Source: JACMNW01 sp031406155 (GTDB taxonomy: Bacteria; Pseudomonadota; Alphaproteobacteria; Rhodobacterales; Rhodobacteraceae). Taken from it: DNA of 64,000 nt. Within the stretch, counting starts at the first letter, position 1. Every line of letters starts with the position of its first letter. This document shows positions 25,048 through 34,920 of the stretch, piece by piece. The position numbers were made by a program, and so were the translations under genes. A model generated the notes under the pieces. That model had not been told where the DNA came from. It did not search any database and saw only the letters and a list, made by a program, of their open reading frames with translations. The stretch covers positions 1 through 64,000 of the forward strand of contig JANOGW010000096.1 in assembly GCA_031406155.1 (NCBI GenBank), written 5' to 3'.

Positions 25048-26561
25048 AAGATCAGGCTTTCGCCGGTCATCTCGGCAGGTTTCGGCAGGCCCATCAGATG
25101 CAACAGTGTCGGTGCCAGATCCGCCAGCCGGCCAGAGCGCAGCCTTGCACCTGCCGGCCCGCCTACCAAAACCACCGGCACTGGATTGGTGGTATGCGCC
25201 GTATGCGGCCCGCCGGTCACCGGATCGATCATGGTTTCGCAATTGCCATGGTCGGCGGTCACGATCATCGCACCGCCGACCCGCTGCAACGCCGCCAGTA
25301 CCCGGCCCATCCCGGCATCCACCGCTTCGCACGCGGCAATTGCCGCTGCCAGATCGCCGGTATGACCGACCATATCAGGGTTGGCGTAGTTGACGATGAT
25401 AAGGTCATAGCCGTGCTCGATTGCGCCGACAAAGTGGTCGGTCACCTCTGACGCGGACATTTCCGGTTGCAGATCATAGGTCGCCACCTTAGGCGACTGC
25501 GCCATATAGCGGTCTTCGCCGGGTTCAGGTATCTCTTTGCCACCGTTCAGGAAAAACGTGACATGCGGGTATTTTTCCGTCTCGGCCAGGCGAAACTGGC
25601 TGCGGCCATGTTTGGCCACCCATTCGCCAAGGGTGTTTTCCAGCACCGGCTTTGGGTAGGCGACGGACATGAAGGCGTTATGCGCGGCAGAGTAGTCGAC
25701 CATGCCCAAAGCGGTTGCAAATTTTGGCCGGCGCAGAGTTGCGAAGGATGAAAAGCCGGGGTCTGCAAGGGCTGACAATATCTCGCGCGCACGGTCGGCG
25801 CGGAAGTTCAGGCAAAACAAACCGTCACCGTCCTTTATCCCGTCATAGTCACCGACCACCGTTGCGCCGATGAATTCATCGGTTTCGCCCCGTGCGATCG
25901 ATGCGACAAGCGCATCAACCGCGGTTGATGCGTGGTGCCCCTTGGCCTCGGCGATGGCAAGATAGGCCAATTCGACCCTATCCCAGCGATTATCGCGGTC
26001 CATTGTCCAATATCGCCCCGTTACGGTGGCCACCCGTGCGCCTTCCGGCATTCCATCGGCCAGCCAGGCGAAGTATCTGGCCGCAGACGCAGGTGCCACA
26101 TCGCGGCCATCCGTGATGGCATGCAGGACCACCGGAACCCCTGCCGCAGTGACAGCGCGCATGGCTGCGATGACATGGCTGATGTGGCCATGCACACCGC
26201 CATCCGAGATCACGCCCATCAGATGCGCCGTGCCGCCACTGGCTTTCAAAGTGTCTATGAAGGCCAAAAGAGCAGGGTTTTTCCCGAAACTGCCGGTTTC
26301 GATGGCCAGATCGATGGCCCCCAGATCCATTGCCACCACGCGGCCTGCGCCGATATTGGTGTGGCCGACCTCTGAATTGCCCATCTGCCCCGAGGGCAGG
26401 CCCACATCCGGGCCATGGGTGATCAGTTGCGCATGCGGGCAGGTCGCCATGATGTGATCAAAGTTTGGCGTATTGGCCAATGCAGGCGCGTTGCCAAAGG
26501 TGTCTTCCCGCAAGCCCCAGCCATCAAGAATACAAAGGACGACGGGTTTCGGTGCGGTCAT
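25044..26561 (-). CDS. gpmI: GpmI, 2,3-bisphosphoglycerate-independent phosphoglycerate mutase
   Basis: A 505-residue manganese enzyme interconverting 3- and 2-phosphoglycerate in glycolysis. The alkaline-phosphatase fold is evident: LCILDGWGLRED near the start, the nucleophile Ser in GQMGNSEVGHTNIGAGRVV, and the metal-binding DMVGHTGD and TADHGNCE late in the chain. The ATG at 26561 (MTAPKPVVLCILDGWG) matches the family start; a longer frame is open upstream without support. Its stop overlaps the envC TTG start. Confidence 0.96.
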   Translation of the reverse strand: MTAPKPVVLCILDGWGLREDTFGNAPALANTPNFDHIMATCPHAQLITHGPDVGLPSGQMGNSEVGHTNIGAGRVVAMDLGAIDLAIETGSFGKNPALLAFIDTLKASGGTAHLMGVISDGGVHGHISHVIAAMRAVTAAGVPVVLHAITDGRDVAPASAARYFAWLADGMPEGARVATVTGRYWTMDRDNRWDRVELAYLAIAEAKGHHASTAVDALVASIARGETDEFIGATVVGDYDGIKDGDGLFCLNFRADRAREILSALADPGFSSFATLRRPKFATALGMVDYSAAHNAFMSVAYPKPVLENTLGEWVAKHGRSQFRLAETEKYPHVTFFLNGGKEIPEPGEDRYMAQSPKVATYDLQPEMSASEVTDHFVGAIEHGYDLIIVNYANPDMVGHTGDLAAAIAACEAVDAGMGRVLAALQRVGGAMIVTADHGNCETMIDPVTGGPHTAHTTNPVPVVLVGGPAGARLRSGRLADLAPTLLHLMGLPKPAEMTGESLIF

Positions 26562-26621
26562 TGTTTTGCCCTTTGATGCTTGTGCCGGGGTTTTATCCTG
26601 TGGCAGCGCTTGGGGCAACCA

Positions 26622-27095
26622 TCACGCCCGGTGATAGGGCCCGCCGCCCAGAATAGTGGCCGCGCGGTACAATTGCTCGGCCAGCATCACCCGTACCAGC
26701 ATATGCGGCCAGACCATGCGACCAAAAGACAACGCAAAATCGGCGCGATCGCGCAATGCCGGGGCAATGCCATCCGCGCCACCAATGATGAACGCCAGAT
26801 CCTGCCGCCCGTCATCGCGCCATTTGGCAAGCTGTACCGCAAATTCGGGGCTCGACATTGTGGCCCCGCGTTCATCAAGCGCCACCAGCAAGGCACCCGC
26901 CGGCACTGCACGCGCCAGAAGATCGGCTTCGGCTGCCATCCCGCCGCCTTTGCGATCTTCAACCTCGTGCGCGGTGATTGGCCCCATGCCAAGCGGGCGT
27001 GCCGTCCGGTTGAAGCGCGCCAGGTAGTCATCGAACCCCGCGCGTTCGGTATCCACACCCCGCATCCGCCCTACGGCGCAGATATGCAGCCTCAT
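26622..27095 (-). CDS. rlmH: RlmH, 23S rRNA (pseudouridine1915-N3)-methyltransferase
   Basis: A 157-residue SPOUT methyltransferase acting on the assembled 70S ribosome at helix 69. Family marks are the MRLHICAVGRM start, ALDERGATMSSPEFA, the SAM-binding FIIGGADG and the C-terminal MLVRVMLAEQLYRAATILGGGPYH. The ATG overlaps the rsfS stop (ATGA), a classic rsfS-rlmH coupling. gpmI follows after 60 bases. Confidence 0.96.
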   Translation of the reverse strand: MRLHICAVGRMRGVDTERAGFDDYLARFNRTARPLGMGPITAHEVEDRKGGGMAAEADLLARAVPAGALLVALDERGATMSSPEFAVQLAKWRDDGRQDLAFIIGGADGIAPALRDRADFALSFGRMVWPHMLVRVMLAEQLYRAATILGGGPYHRA

Positions 27096-27484
27096 TCTTC
27101 TGCGCGCACACCCATATGGCCACCCGGCATCCACATCTTTTCGAGCTGATAGAAATCGCGCACTTCGGGGCGAAAGACATGCACGATCACATCGCCCGCA
27201 TCGATCAACACCCAATCACCGGTGTCTTTACCCTCGATCCTGCACAGGCGACCATCTTCCTGCTTAAGCCGGTCAACCAGCTTTTCGGATATGGACGCAA
27301 CCTGCCGGGTAGAACGGCCCGAACAGATCACCATATAATCTGCCATCTCCGACCGGCCGCGCAGGTCGATCTGAACAACCTCTTCGGCTTTGTCATCATC
27401 AAGCGAGGCGAGGATATGGGCAAGAAGCTGTTCGCTGGTCAGTTCAATGGCGCCATCGACCCGGGATTTCGCCAAAGCGGTCAT
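27092..27484 (-). CDS. rsfS: RsfS, ribosomal silencing factor
   Basis: A 130-residue protein that binds ribosomal protein L14 and blocks subunit joining when nutrients fail. It shows the DUF143 core: VVQIDLRGRSEMADYMVICSGRS, split at about 40-60, then EGKDTGDWVLIDAGDVIVHVF and the Phe-Tyr-Leu-Glu ending. The first gene of the leftward chain. No strong ribosome site precedes the ATG at 27484, so a slightly different start is possible. Confidence 0.94.
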   Translation of the reverse strand: MTALAKSRVDGAIELTSEQLLAHILASLDDDKAEEVVQIDLRGRSEMADYMVICSGRSTRQVASISEKLVDRLKQEDGRLCRIEGKDTGDWVLIDAGDVIVHVFRPEVRDFYQLEKMWMPGGHMGVRAEE

Positions 27485-27729
27485 CCGAGGCGCACGCGGG
27501 CCGACCGGAAGCCCGGTCGTAGGATCAGAATGAGACAGGACGTTGTCCTCCTTGGAATGGTACGCCGATATGGCCCCGGTACTGGGCTTGGTTTCAGGGT
27601 ATCACCGTGGATGCGAAACCTCAATGACGGGGGCAGCGGGCCAAATTCTCCACTTTGCCTGCATGGTGCGATCGTTGACCCGGCCTGCGTGCGCCCTTAG
27701 CTTGGCCGCGCAAGTAGGAGAGTTCAAAG

Positions 27730-28953
27730 ATGACCACCGTTCTGAAGACCGAGCGCCCGAGGCATTCCACCTATGATGTCGTGATCATCGGCGGTGCGAT
27801 GCTGGGGGCGTCAACCGCGTGGTTCTTGTCTGACAACAAGGATTTCAACGGCAGGGTTCTGGTGATCGAGCGCGATCCTAGTTACGAATTTTCCGGCACG
27901 GGCCATACCAATTCCTGCATTCGCCAGCAGTTTTCAACCGATCTGAATGTGCGGATTTCACAATTCGGCGCAGAGTTCATTCAAAACCTGCCGCAGTACA
28001 TGGGCAATGATGACCGGGTGCCGCAGCTGAAGATCCAGAATTATGGCTATATGTATTTGGCCGATACCGAAAACTTCGCCAATACCTTGCGAGAAAACCA
28101 GAAGGTGCAAGTTGCCGCGGGGGCGGCCACACGGTTGATGACGCCGGATCAGATCAAGGCGGCATATCCGTTTTACAAGGTAGATGACCTTGTGCTGGGC
28201 AGCATCAACACGGTCGATGAGGGCTATTTCGATGGCATCACCGTCTTTGACTGGTGGCGCCGCCAGTCGCGTGAACGGGGTGTCGAATATGTGGCGAACG
28301 AAGTGGTGGCGATCAACCGCAACGCCCGTGGCACCCGCGTCGAAAGCGTGACATTGAAATCGGGCGAGGTCATCGGCTGCGGTCAGGTCGTCAATGCCAC
28401 CGGAACGCGGGGCGCCAAAACTGCCCGCATGGCAGGCATCGACACTCCGATCGAACCGCGCAAACGCTATACTTGGGTCTTCGCGGCAGAGCGCCCGCTT
28501 GACCGCGACTTGCCACTGACGATTGACCCCTCGGGCGTTCATGTGCGCCAAGACACCAGAACAACCTATATGGCGGGCGGGCATACCGATCCTGATCCTG
28601 CGGTGGATTTCGACGATTTCCAGATGGACCCGTCGCTGTGGCAAGATCACATCTGGCCCGCACTCGCGACACGGATCCCGCAATTCGAGGCGATCAAGGT
28701 TCTGCGCGAATGGGCCGGTCACTATGACATGAACACGCTGGATCAGAACGCAATCGTGGGGCCGCATTCGGTGGTGGAAAATTTCCTGTTTCTCAACGGG
28801 TTCTCGGGCCACGGCTTGCAACAATCCCCCGCTATGGGCCGCGGCACCGCCGAATGGCTGACCTATGGCGCGTTCCGCACACTTGATCTTTCCCCCCTCG
28901 GCTACATGCGCATCGCCGAGGGCAAGCCGTTTGTCGAAAAAGCGATCATCTGA
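27730..28953 (+). CDS. FAD-dependent oxidoreductase of the DAO family
   Basis: A 407-residue flavoprotein of the D-amino-acid oxidase/glycine-sarcosine oxidase superfamily. The dinucleotide site VVIIGGAMLGASTAWFL is at about 18-34, and the C-terminal NFLFLNGFSGHGLQQSPAMG segment is the usual FAD-contact loop. Such enzymes oxidise secondary or tertiary amines or amino acids; the substrate is not clear from sequence, and FOXRED1-like proteins look similar. The ATG has AGGAG upstream. It is a single gene, divergent from rsfS by about 245 bases. Confidence 0.88.
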   Translation: MTTVLKTERPRHSTYDVVIIGGAMLGASTAWFLSDNKDFNGRVLVIERDPSYEFSGTGHTNSCIRQQFSTDLNVRISQFGAEFIQNLPQYMGNDDRVPQLKIQNYGYMYLADTENFANTLRENQKVQVAAGAATRLMTPDQIKAAYPFYKVDDLVLGSINTVDEGYFDGITVFDWWRRQSRERGVEYVANEVVAINRNARGTRVESVTLKSGEVIGCGQVVNATGTRGAKTARMAGIDTPIEPRKRYTWVFAAERPLDRDLPLTIDPSGVHVRQDTRTTYMAGGHTDPDPAVDFDDFQMDPSLWQDHIWPALATRIPQFEAIKVLREWAGHYDMNTLDQNAIVGPHSVVENFLFLNGFSGHGLQQSPAMGRGTAEWLTYGAFRTLDLSPLGYMRIAEGKPFVEKAII

Positions 28954-29180
28954 CCCTGCGCCAGATCTCCGGAAACGGCGCAAAGCCTGCAGTCAACGAT
29001 GCCCCGCCAGCATCTGGTCGCGCAACTTGTTGTATTGAAGGGGAACTTATTGAACACGAAGAAGCCCCTTTTGGGCTGTCGCTGTTAACCCGACATATGT
29101 TGTTGTACGTGATTTTCTGTCGCACCCGGACTCCAGTCGACGCCGGGGCTGAACATGGCACACAGGGATCAATTCTGCGT

Positions 29181-30272
29181 CTACATTTCCGTCCGCTGCC
29201 AAATCCAGAAAAGTCCGACCATCCCAGACACTGCACTCCCAAGCAGCAGCAAAATTCTTTCAAAACCAATCAGGTACATCAATGGCAGTGCGATCAGCAC
29301 CACAGCAATCTGAGCAACTTCAATACCAAGATTGAAACCTAAAAGAGCGACAGCAAGATCGCGTCCGCTAAGCTGAAGAACCCCCAAAGCTGATGCAAAA
29401 CCGAAGCCATGAATAATCCCGAAGAATCCGGCAACAGCCGAACGCGGGGCGGGGATAAAAGGACGAACGTTGTCCAATGCAGTAATCACGATCGACACGG
29501 CGATTAAAATTTCGATGATCGACGGTGGCGGCTGCAACAACTCTGTTGCGGCGGCGGTCAGGGTAGCTGCATGTGCCAATGTGAAACCAGTCAGCGCAGC
29601 AACTACCCCAATTGTTGCATTTCGACGAGATTGGCCGGACGCTATTGCAGGAAGCATAAGCACAAATAAAAATACCAAGTGATCCGGTCCGCCAAAAAGA
29701 TGCTCGAGTCCTGATATGAAGTAGCTAAGAAATGTGCTGAACGGTCCACCGGTCTCTATACTCACTTCCTTATCAGGATTTGCAGCACTCAGCAGCAGTG
29801 TTGTGGTGGTGCCGTTGACATTTGCAGTCAAAAACATCCGGTGATCTGGGTCAATTTCAGCAAACAAGCGCGAAATGATTGTCAGCGGGCCTGTTGTGTC
29901 CGGGCATTCAGCCGCAAAATTCAGATCAAGATAGTCAATACTGGCATCCGTCGAAGCATTTGCCGAAGCCAGAGAAAAATCGCATGGCCCACCGGCATCA
30001 AGCGAAACACCTGAGCCGACGTACGCCGCAATCGCGTCCAGTCTTTGCTTGGTTTCTCCCCAAGTGATATTTCCATCTAGGTTCTCGTCCATCCAGACGG
30101 CAACCTCGATGTCACGGAATGCAATGCGAAAATTTGCTGTGACCGATGCCGCGTCTCGCGTCAGTGTGACATACGACCGCGTTGTTTCATGCGCTTGGGA
30201 GGCGGAGGAAAAACCGAGCACTATCAATGCTGCAACAACGAATTTGATGACGAAGTGGGAAATCTTTTTCAT
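29181..30272 (-). CDS. HupE/UreJ_2-family membrane protein with periplasmic EF-hand-containing domain
   Basis: A 363-residue protein: signal peptide (cut near SQA at 25-27), a periplasmic N-terminal domain (about 28-180) and six or so membrane helices from about 185. The membrane part begins GLEHLFGGPDHLVFLF, the signature of the HupE/UreJ_2 family of putative metal transport proteins. Residues 62-73 (DENLDGNITWGE) are a textbook EF-hand calcium loop. Its ATG overlaps the TPR protein stop (ATGA), so the two are coupled. Composition is more A/T-rich than the surroundings. I infer a link to the DUF4331 gene across the T2SS cluster; HupE-like, TPR and DUF4331 genes recur together in other bacteria as far as I recall. 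Confidence 0.85.
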   Translation of the reverse strand: MKKISHFVIKFVVAALIVLGFSSASQAHETTRSYVTLTRDAASVTANFRIAFRDIEVAVWMDENLDGNITWGETKQRLDAIAAYVGSGVSLDAGGPCDFSLASANASTDASIDYLDLNFAAECPDTTGPLTIISRLFAEIDPDHRMFLTANVNGTTTTLLLSAANPDKEVSIETGGPFSTFLSYFISGLEHLFGGPDHLVFLFVLMLPAIASGQSRRNATIGVVAALTGFTLAHAATLTAAATELLQPPPSIIEILIAVSIVITALDNVRPFIPAPRSAVAGFFGIIHGFGFASALGVLQLSGRDLAVALLGFNLGIEVAQIAVVLIALPLMYLIGFERILLLLGSAVSGMVGLFWIWQRTEM

Positions 30273-31483
30273 TCTGCGGCCCTTCGCACGGAGTCAGGGA
30301 CGCGCAAAGTCGGGACATCGACAGTTTGCTCTTTCATCCATGCGAGGACCCGAACGGCAGCCGAAGGCTCATTAGCTGCCATTGCCGCGTCTATTAGCAG
30401 CTGAGCATCTTCAAGTTCGTGCTGAAGATCCCAGTTTACGAGTGCCCGTTTCAGTGCCAGCTTCGGATCAACCGAGATCTGCAAGAAATACCGTGTCTCT
30501 TCACGCGCATGGGCGGTCAGTCCCAAATCTATATTAAGGCGAAACCTGCGATCCAGTTCTGCGATGACAGGATCCGCTATTGCGCTATCCCCTAAAATTT
30601 TTGTTGCAAGGACGCGACGTATCAATACTCCATCAATATCTGGAGCAGGTTCTAACAGAGCAAGTGCCGCAGCAGCAGCTTTCTCGTCCAGCAGAATGTC
30701 CGTCAACAAAAGACGTTCCCGCAGTGCCATGGGGTCGCCAGCGATCACGTCCGCGAAATGTAGTTTCGCTGCAGCTGAATTGCCCTGCAACAAAGAAATT
30801 TCGCCCATCAAACTGATTGCCCATCTTCGCAATGTGGGCTCAAGTAGGGTCGGATTGCTGACGATCCCTTCCAGTCTTAGGTAAACAGCTGAAGCATGTT
30901 TGGTTAGCAGAAGCGCAGTTGATTGGCATAAAAACCCCAGTTCGACGCGCGATAAGTTTGCGATACGCTGACAGTCTGCAGTCGCCAAATCAAATTTTCC
31001 GAGCACGATCTGAACTGTTGCGCGAGTCAACAAGGCATTTGCGTTTTGCGGCTCCAACCTTATTGCTTGGTCGAGGAGAGACAGAGCACCTACAAAATCA
31101 TGCTGGTACTGACGCGCCGTTGCTATGAGGAGGAGTGTTTCTGCATCAGGTTTGACCAAAAAAGAGATGAGCACACCAGCCGCCGCACCCACGAGCCGCG
31201 AGTCGCCAGTCATGCGACCCTCGGAGATCAGGGCGGTCGCTGCCGCCTTTGCTGCCTTTATGTCTGCCGGGCGGGCACGAGCTTCACGCAAAATTTCTTG
31301 TAACGCGGGCGAATATCCCGCGCCGGGGATCTGCAGTCTTGCCACAACGGTATCATTCTTTAGGACTGTACCGGACCCTGTCCCAGGTGCTGGTATCAGC
31401 AACACAGTTCCAACCACAATCAAAACTGCCGCGGACATGACGATCACAAATATGCCTGCATTTACGTACGTGTAGCGAGGCAT
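30269..31483 (-). CDS. Membrane-anchored TPR protein upstream of the HupE-like gene
   Basis: A 404-residue protein: one N-terminal membrane helix (about 9-30) and a periplasmic helical part with tetratricopeptide-like repeats, clearest at LLLIATARQYQHDFVGALS, LLDQAIRLEPQNANALLTRA and IVLGKFDLATAD (about 120-175) and weaker further on. TPR proteins are scaffolds for assembly or secretion. It is coupled to the HupE-like gene through an ATGA overlap. It starts about 220 bases beyond gspD in the same direction; no terminator was seen between them, so read-through from the T2SS operon is possible. Confidence 0.8.
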   Translation of the reverse strand: MPRYTYVNAGIFVIVMSAAVLIVVGTVLLIPAPGTGSGTVLKNDTVVARLQIPGAGYSPALQEILREARARPADIKAAKAAATALISEGRMTGDSRLVGAAAGVLISFLVKPDAETLLLIATARQYQHDFVGALSLLDQAIRLEPQNANALLTRATVQIVLGKFDLATADCQRIANLSRVELGFLCQSTALLLTKHASAVYLRLEGIVSNPTLLEPTLRRWAISLMGEISLLQGNSAAAKLHFADVIAGDPMALRERLLLTDILLDEKAAAAALALLEPAPDIDGVLIRRVLATKILGDSAIADPVIAELDRRFRLNIDLGLTAHAREETRYFLQISVDPKLALKRALVNWDLQHELEDAQLLIDAAMAANEPSAAVRVLAWMKEQTVDVPTLRVPDSVRRAAE

Positions 31484-31702
31484 TTTTATCCTTTCAGGCA
31501 GACAATAATCTTCAGAGATTCAAGAGTAATGCTAAGTCGGGGTACTTATCATCACTCCGATCAGATAACTTTAATTGCGTGCCACGTTCGAAAGAGTTTC
31601 GAATAGCCCATCTTATTTTGCACATTCTGACTATATAAATGGTTCACCATCTGAAACACAGCTCATATCCCCTAGTTATTGCAAGGAAGAAGGGCACCTT
31701 TT

Positions 31703-33685
31703 TTAATATAGTCCGTCAATTTCTACGGGGAGGCGACGCACTTGCTTTGGCTCCACTAGCAAGCTGCCTTTGTCTGCCGGGTTCGCTTCGATCGCTTTAA
31801 GGCGTTGAAAACGGTTGTTGGACACCGAAGCTACATCAGCACGGGTTCGCAGGATGGTGGGGCGCAGGAAAACGAACAAGGTTTGTTTGCGGGCAGAGTT
31901 CTGTTTTGATCGAAACAGGCCACCTACGATGGGCAGCTTGCCAAGACCAGGCACTTCCGACCGCGTAGATTGTCGGTCATTGGTGATCAGGCCACCCAGA
32001 ACAATGGTGCCGCCATTGTCTGCCAGTACGGTGGTTTTGATACTGCGCCGGTTGGTCACGATATCCGCAGCTCCCGCGACAGCAGTGTTGACTAAAGATG
32101 ATACCTCCTGACTGATTTCCAGCTGGATGACATCGCCCTGATTCACACGTGGCACTACCCGCATCGTAATGCCGACATCGCGCCGCTCGATCGTATTTTG
32201 CGTGCTGCCATTCCCGGTGAAAGTCCCGGTGCGGAACGGTACATTCTGACCGACAACAATTTCGGCCGCCTGATTATCCAGCGTGGTTATGCTCGGCGTT
32301 GACAACAAATTTGCTTTGGTTGACTGGCCAAGAGCCTGCAATAAAAGGCCAAAATCATCTTGCCGTGACAACCCGATCGACAGTCCCGAGGCAGCGACCC
32401 CCAAGGCAGCGGGGGATCCAAGCAGCGTCAAGATATTGTCCAAAGTGGGCCCGGATGGCGAAAATGACGTCGCAGCAAAGCCACCCGGAGGTGCCGCTGT
32501 GCCAAAGCCAAGCTGAATTCCAAGTTGCTCCGAAATATCGCCCGACACTTCAACGATCGCGGCCTCGATCAACACCTGCGGGCGACGTTGATCCAGCTCA
32601 GCGATCAAAGCTGCAAGATCGGCCTGCACCTCTTGGCGGGCACGCACGACAACTGCATTGGTCTCGATCGACGGCTGAATGGTAATGTCTTCCACCGCCA
32701 GTGACGCCACTGGCGGTGCCACAAGACGCACCTCGGGGGAGCCTTCACCCTCGGCAGTTGCGACCACGTCAGAAGGCAAAGCCTCGGCCACCGGATTGCT
32801 GACAGTACTTCCAGACCCGATCAGCCCACGCAGTACCTCAGCCATAGAGTTGGCATCTGCATAGCGCAGTTTATAAACGCGCGTGACGGGCACCGTTGAA
32901 GGAACCGACTGCCCACGCACATCAAGGTCTGTCACGATGCGCTGCACCATTTCATACGTTTCACGGTTCGATTTCAGCAACAGAAGATTAGCGCGCGGAT
33001 CGACCGTGACCTTTGCCACCGCCCCTTCGGCGGCGCTGCTGTTCAAAACGCTTTCGACTGCCGCCCCAACGGCCAGTGCATCAGCATTCTGAATCTGGAT
33101 CGTGAATACCTCTTGCCCGGTGTCGGCATCCAAGGCGCGGGCGATCCCCTCAATCCTGCGCACGTTTTCGGCGGTGTCGGTAATTACAAGTGTATTGGTA
33201 TCAACGACCGCCTCTATATAGCCAAAACTTGCGACCAGCGGGCGAAGTGCGCCTACAGCAGTTGTGGCCGGGAAGTTCTTTAACTGGACCAATCGCGTAA
33301 TAACATCAAGCCTGCCGACAACTGCATTGCTTTCCAGAACGCCGCCGCCTTCACGGATGGCCGTTTGAGGGACAATGCGCCACAGGTTGCCGGAGGGCAG
33401 CGCCGCAAAACCCTGCACTGAGAGGACGGATTGATAAAGTTCCCAAACACCGTCGGTATCGAGTGGTTCAGTGGAAATGACAGTAACGATACCCGATACA
33501 TTGGGATCAAGTACCAGAGTACGTCCGGTAATCTCTGACACTTGCTCGGAAAGAATGCGAATATCCGCATCGCGCAAATTGATCACAAATGTTGCAGGCG
33601 GATTTGTTTCCTGGGCGCGAACCATGGTTGTGAAATTCACAAACAGTGCAAAGGAAGCAAACAAGATGAAACTTGATAAGGCCAC
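31703..33685 (-). CDS. gspD: GspD, outer-membrane secretin of the type II secretion system
   Basis: A 660-residue secretin forming the outer-membrane channel. The order is canonical: signal peptide to VRA (about 22-24), N0 (about 33-115), N1 (about 130-190), N2 and N3 ring-building repeats (about 195-370), then the secretin core (about 390-620) with the VPFRTG and VPGLGKLPIVGGLF segments. No separate pilotin gene is evident; the C-terminus after the core is short. The start is GTG, with CAGGAGCTGTC upstream, 12 bases after gspC. Last gene of the leftward gspG-H-I-C-D operon. Confidence 0.96.
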   Translation of the reverse strand: MALSSFILFASFALFVNFTTMVRAQETNPPATFVINLRDADIRILSEQVSEITGRTLVLDPNVSGIVTVISTEPLDTDGVWELYQSVLSVQGFAALPSGNLWRIVPQTAIREGGGVLESNAVVGRLDVITRLVQLKNFPATTAVGALRPLVASFGYIEAVVDTNTLVITDTAENVRRIEGIARALDADTGQEVFTIQIQNADALAVGAAVESVLNSSAAEGAVAKVTVDPRANLLLLKSNRETYEMVQRIVTDLDVRGQSVPSTVPVTRVYKLRYADANSMAEVLRGLIGSGSTVSNPVAEALPSDVVATAEGEGSPEVRLVAPPVASLAVEDITIQPSIETNAVVVRARQEVQADLAALIAELDQRRPQVLIEAAIVEVSGDISEQLGIQLGFGTAAPPGGFAATSFSPSGPTLDNILTLLGSPAALGVAASGLSIGLSRQDDFGLLLQALGQSTKANLLSTPSITTLDNQAAEIVVGQNVPFRTGTFTGNGSTQNTIERRDVGITMRVVPRVNQGDVIQLEISQEVSSLVNTAVAGAADIVTNRRSIKTTVLADNGGTIVLGGLITNDRQSTRSEVPGLGKLPIVGGLFRSKQNSARKQTLFVFLRPTILRTRADVASVSNNRFQRLKAIEANPADKGSLLVEPKQVRRLPVEIDGLY

Positions 33686-33697
33686 GACAGCTCCTGA

Positions 33698-34540
33698 TTA
33701 ACGCAGGGGAAAAGACATGACGATTGTCTCTCCGTCCCTAAGCAATTCCACTCGCGCTTTACCTGACGCTGCCACCTCATCGAAATAAACCTGATCGGCG
33801 ACCAAGTTGCCCACTTTCTTGCCATTGACCGATGTCACGACGTCACCGGCCCGAAAGCCCGCTTGCCGCACCCCCGGTGATGCGCTGTCGGTAATACGGT
33901 AGCCTTGGTCGGTTGCCTCAAGTCCCAGTCTGTTCATCACGCCAATTGCATCCAGCTGGATCGCTGATCGGTAACGCGCAATAACGGAGTCGGGATCGTT
34001 TGATCCCTCCGCAGTAGCCGTTGATTGGTTGGCCGACGGGATCAAGTTCCTCAAATCGGGGCCGTTGCCCGCAGTGGGGGCAACATCGGTACCAGGTTTT
34101 GTGAATGACAGGGTTTCCAGCTGGCCACCGACATTCAGCACAACATGATCCGGTTCAATCGCTGATAAACTAGCTGCGGCGGTGATGATCTCTCCCACAA
34201 AATAACCGCGCGGTGGGCCGTCACCACCCGAAATGATAGCCCGCGAGCCAGCCGACGGATTGGCAATCGTCACGCCCAACAGAGTAAGTCCAAGGCTGGT
34301 TTCACCCGCAATTTCAAGGTCTTCCTGCGGAATTACCACCGAACCAAAAGGGGCAAGTGCAAGGATTTGCGCAAGGTCAAGCCGCGCAGCATCGCCGACT
34401 GTCATCGGACGCATTGGCGCGCGAACAGCACCATTCTCCCCTGACATGCGCCAAAAGACCTGACCGGCAGACACCCCAAGTGTTAGCGCGGTCAGCGCGG
34501 CAAAAGCCCAGATTGGAAATGTTGGGATGCGGGCTATCAA
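33698..34540 (-). CDS. gspC: GspC, type II secretion inner-membrane clamp with PDZ domain
   Basis: A 280-residue protein: one N-terminal membrane helix (about 10-30), a homology region (about 75-150, GLTLLGVTIANPSAGSRAII) that binds the N0 domain of GspD, an unordered linker, and a C-terminal PDZ domain (about 200-280, AGFRAGDVVTSVNGKKV). GspC ties the inner-membrane platform to the secretin and helps to choose substrates. The start is TTG; its TTGA overlaps the gspI stop. Confidence 0.93.
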   Translation of the reverse strand: MIARIPTFPIWAFAALTALTLGVSAGQVFWRMSGENGAVRAPMRPMTVGDAARLDLAQILALAPFGSVVIPQEDLEIAGETSLGLTLLGVTIANPSAGSRAIISGGDGPPRGYFVGEIITAAASLSAIEPDHVVLNVGGQLETLSFTKPGTDVAPTAGNGPDLRNLIPSANQSTATAEGSNDPDSVIARYRSAIQLDAIGVMNRLGLEATDQGYRITDSASPGVRQAGFRAGDVVTSVNGKKVGNLVADQVYFDEVAASGKARVELLRDGETIVMSFPLR

Positions 34541-34920
34541 CTGCCGTCGCCTTTGCGACCGACGTCTATGTCCACGAACCCGGTCAGAAGGCCATAATCA
34601 CGGCCATCGTCTTTTGCGCGCGCGACTATATCCACCCGTTCAAGATCGGGGTCTGACGTTGCACCGCGAGTGGCTTCGAGTGTGAATGAGATGCCGTTCA
34701 TTGGCAGAGGCGTCTCGGACGGGTTGAGGCCAAGCGTCATTTCGGCCAAATAGTTCTCTGTAGCCCATTGGGCTGAGGCGCGGGTTTCCAATGCGCCGAT
34801 GCGGGCAATATGCGCCTCGGTCGCCCCAAGAAGTGACACTGCCGACATTGCAAGTATCGCAAGGGCCACCAGCGTTTCAATCAGAGTGAACCCAGCATCG
34901 GGGCTGCGAGCGCGGGTCAT
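34537..34920 (-). CDS. gspI: GspI, minor pseudopilin
   Basis: A 127-residue pseudopilin of the T2SS tip complex. The prepilin peptidase site is Gly10/Phe11 in DAGFTLIETLVALAIL, with Glu15 at position +5 of the mature protein and a long N-terminal helix. The rest is a short globular domain as in GspI. The ATG overlaps the gspH stop. A longer upstream start in frame is rejected, because the leader here is already complete. Confidence 0.9.
   Translation of the reverse strand: MTRARSPDAGFTLIETLVALAILAMSAVSLLGATEAHIARIGALETRASAQWATENYLAEMTLGLNPSETPLPMNGISFTLEATRGATSDPDLERVDIVARAKDDGRDYGLLTGFVDIDVGRKGDGS

Noticed and set aside
24228..25451. Long rightward open frame of about 400 codons opposite envC and gpmI
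   Set aside because: Antisense to two well-supported genes; translation is Pro/Arg/Gln-rich and crosses the boundary between them.
27958..28983. Leftward open frame of about 340 codons opposite the FAD oxidoreductase
   Set aside because: The rightward strand encodes an unmistakable DAO-family protein; the antisense product has no recognisable feature.
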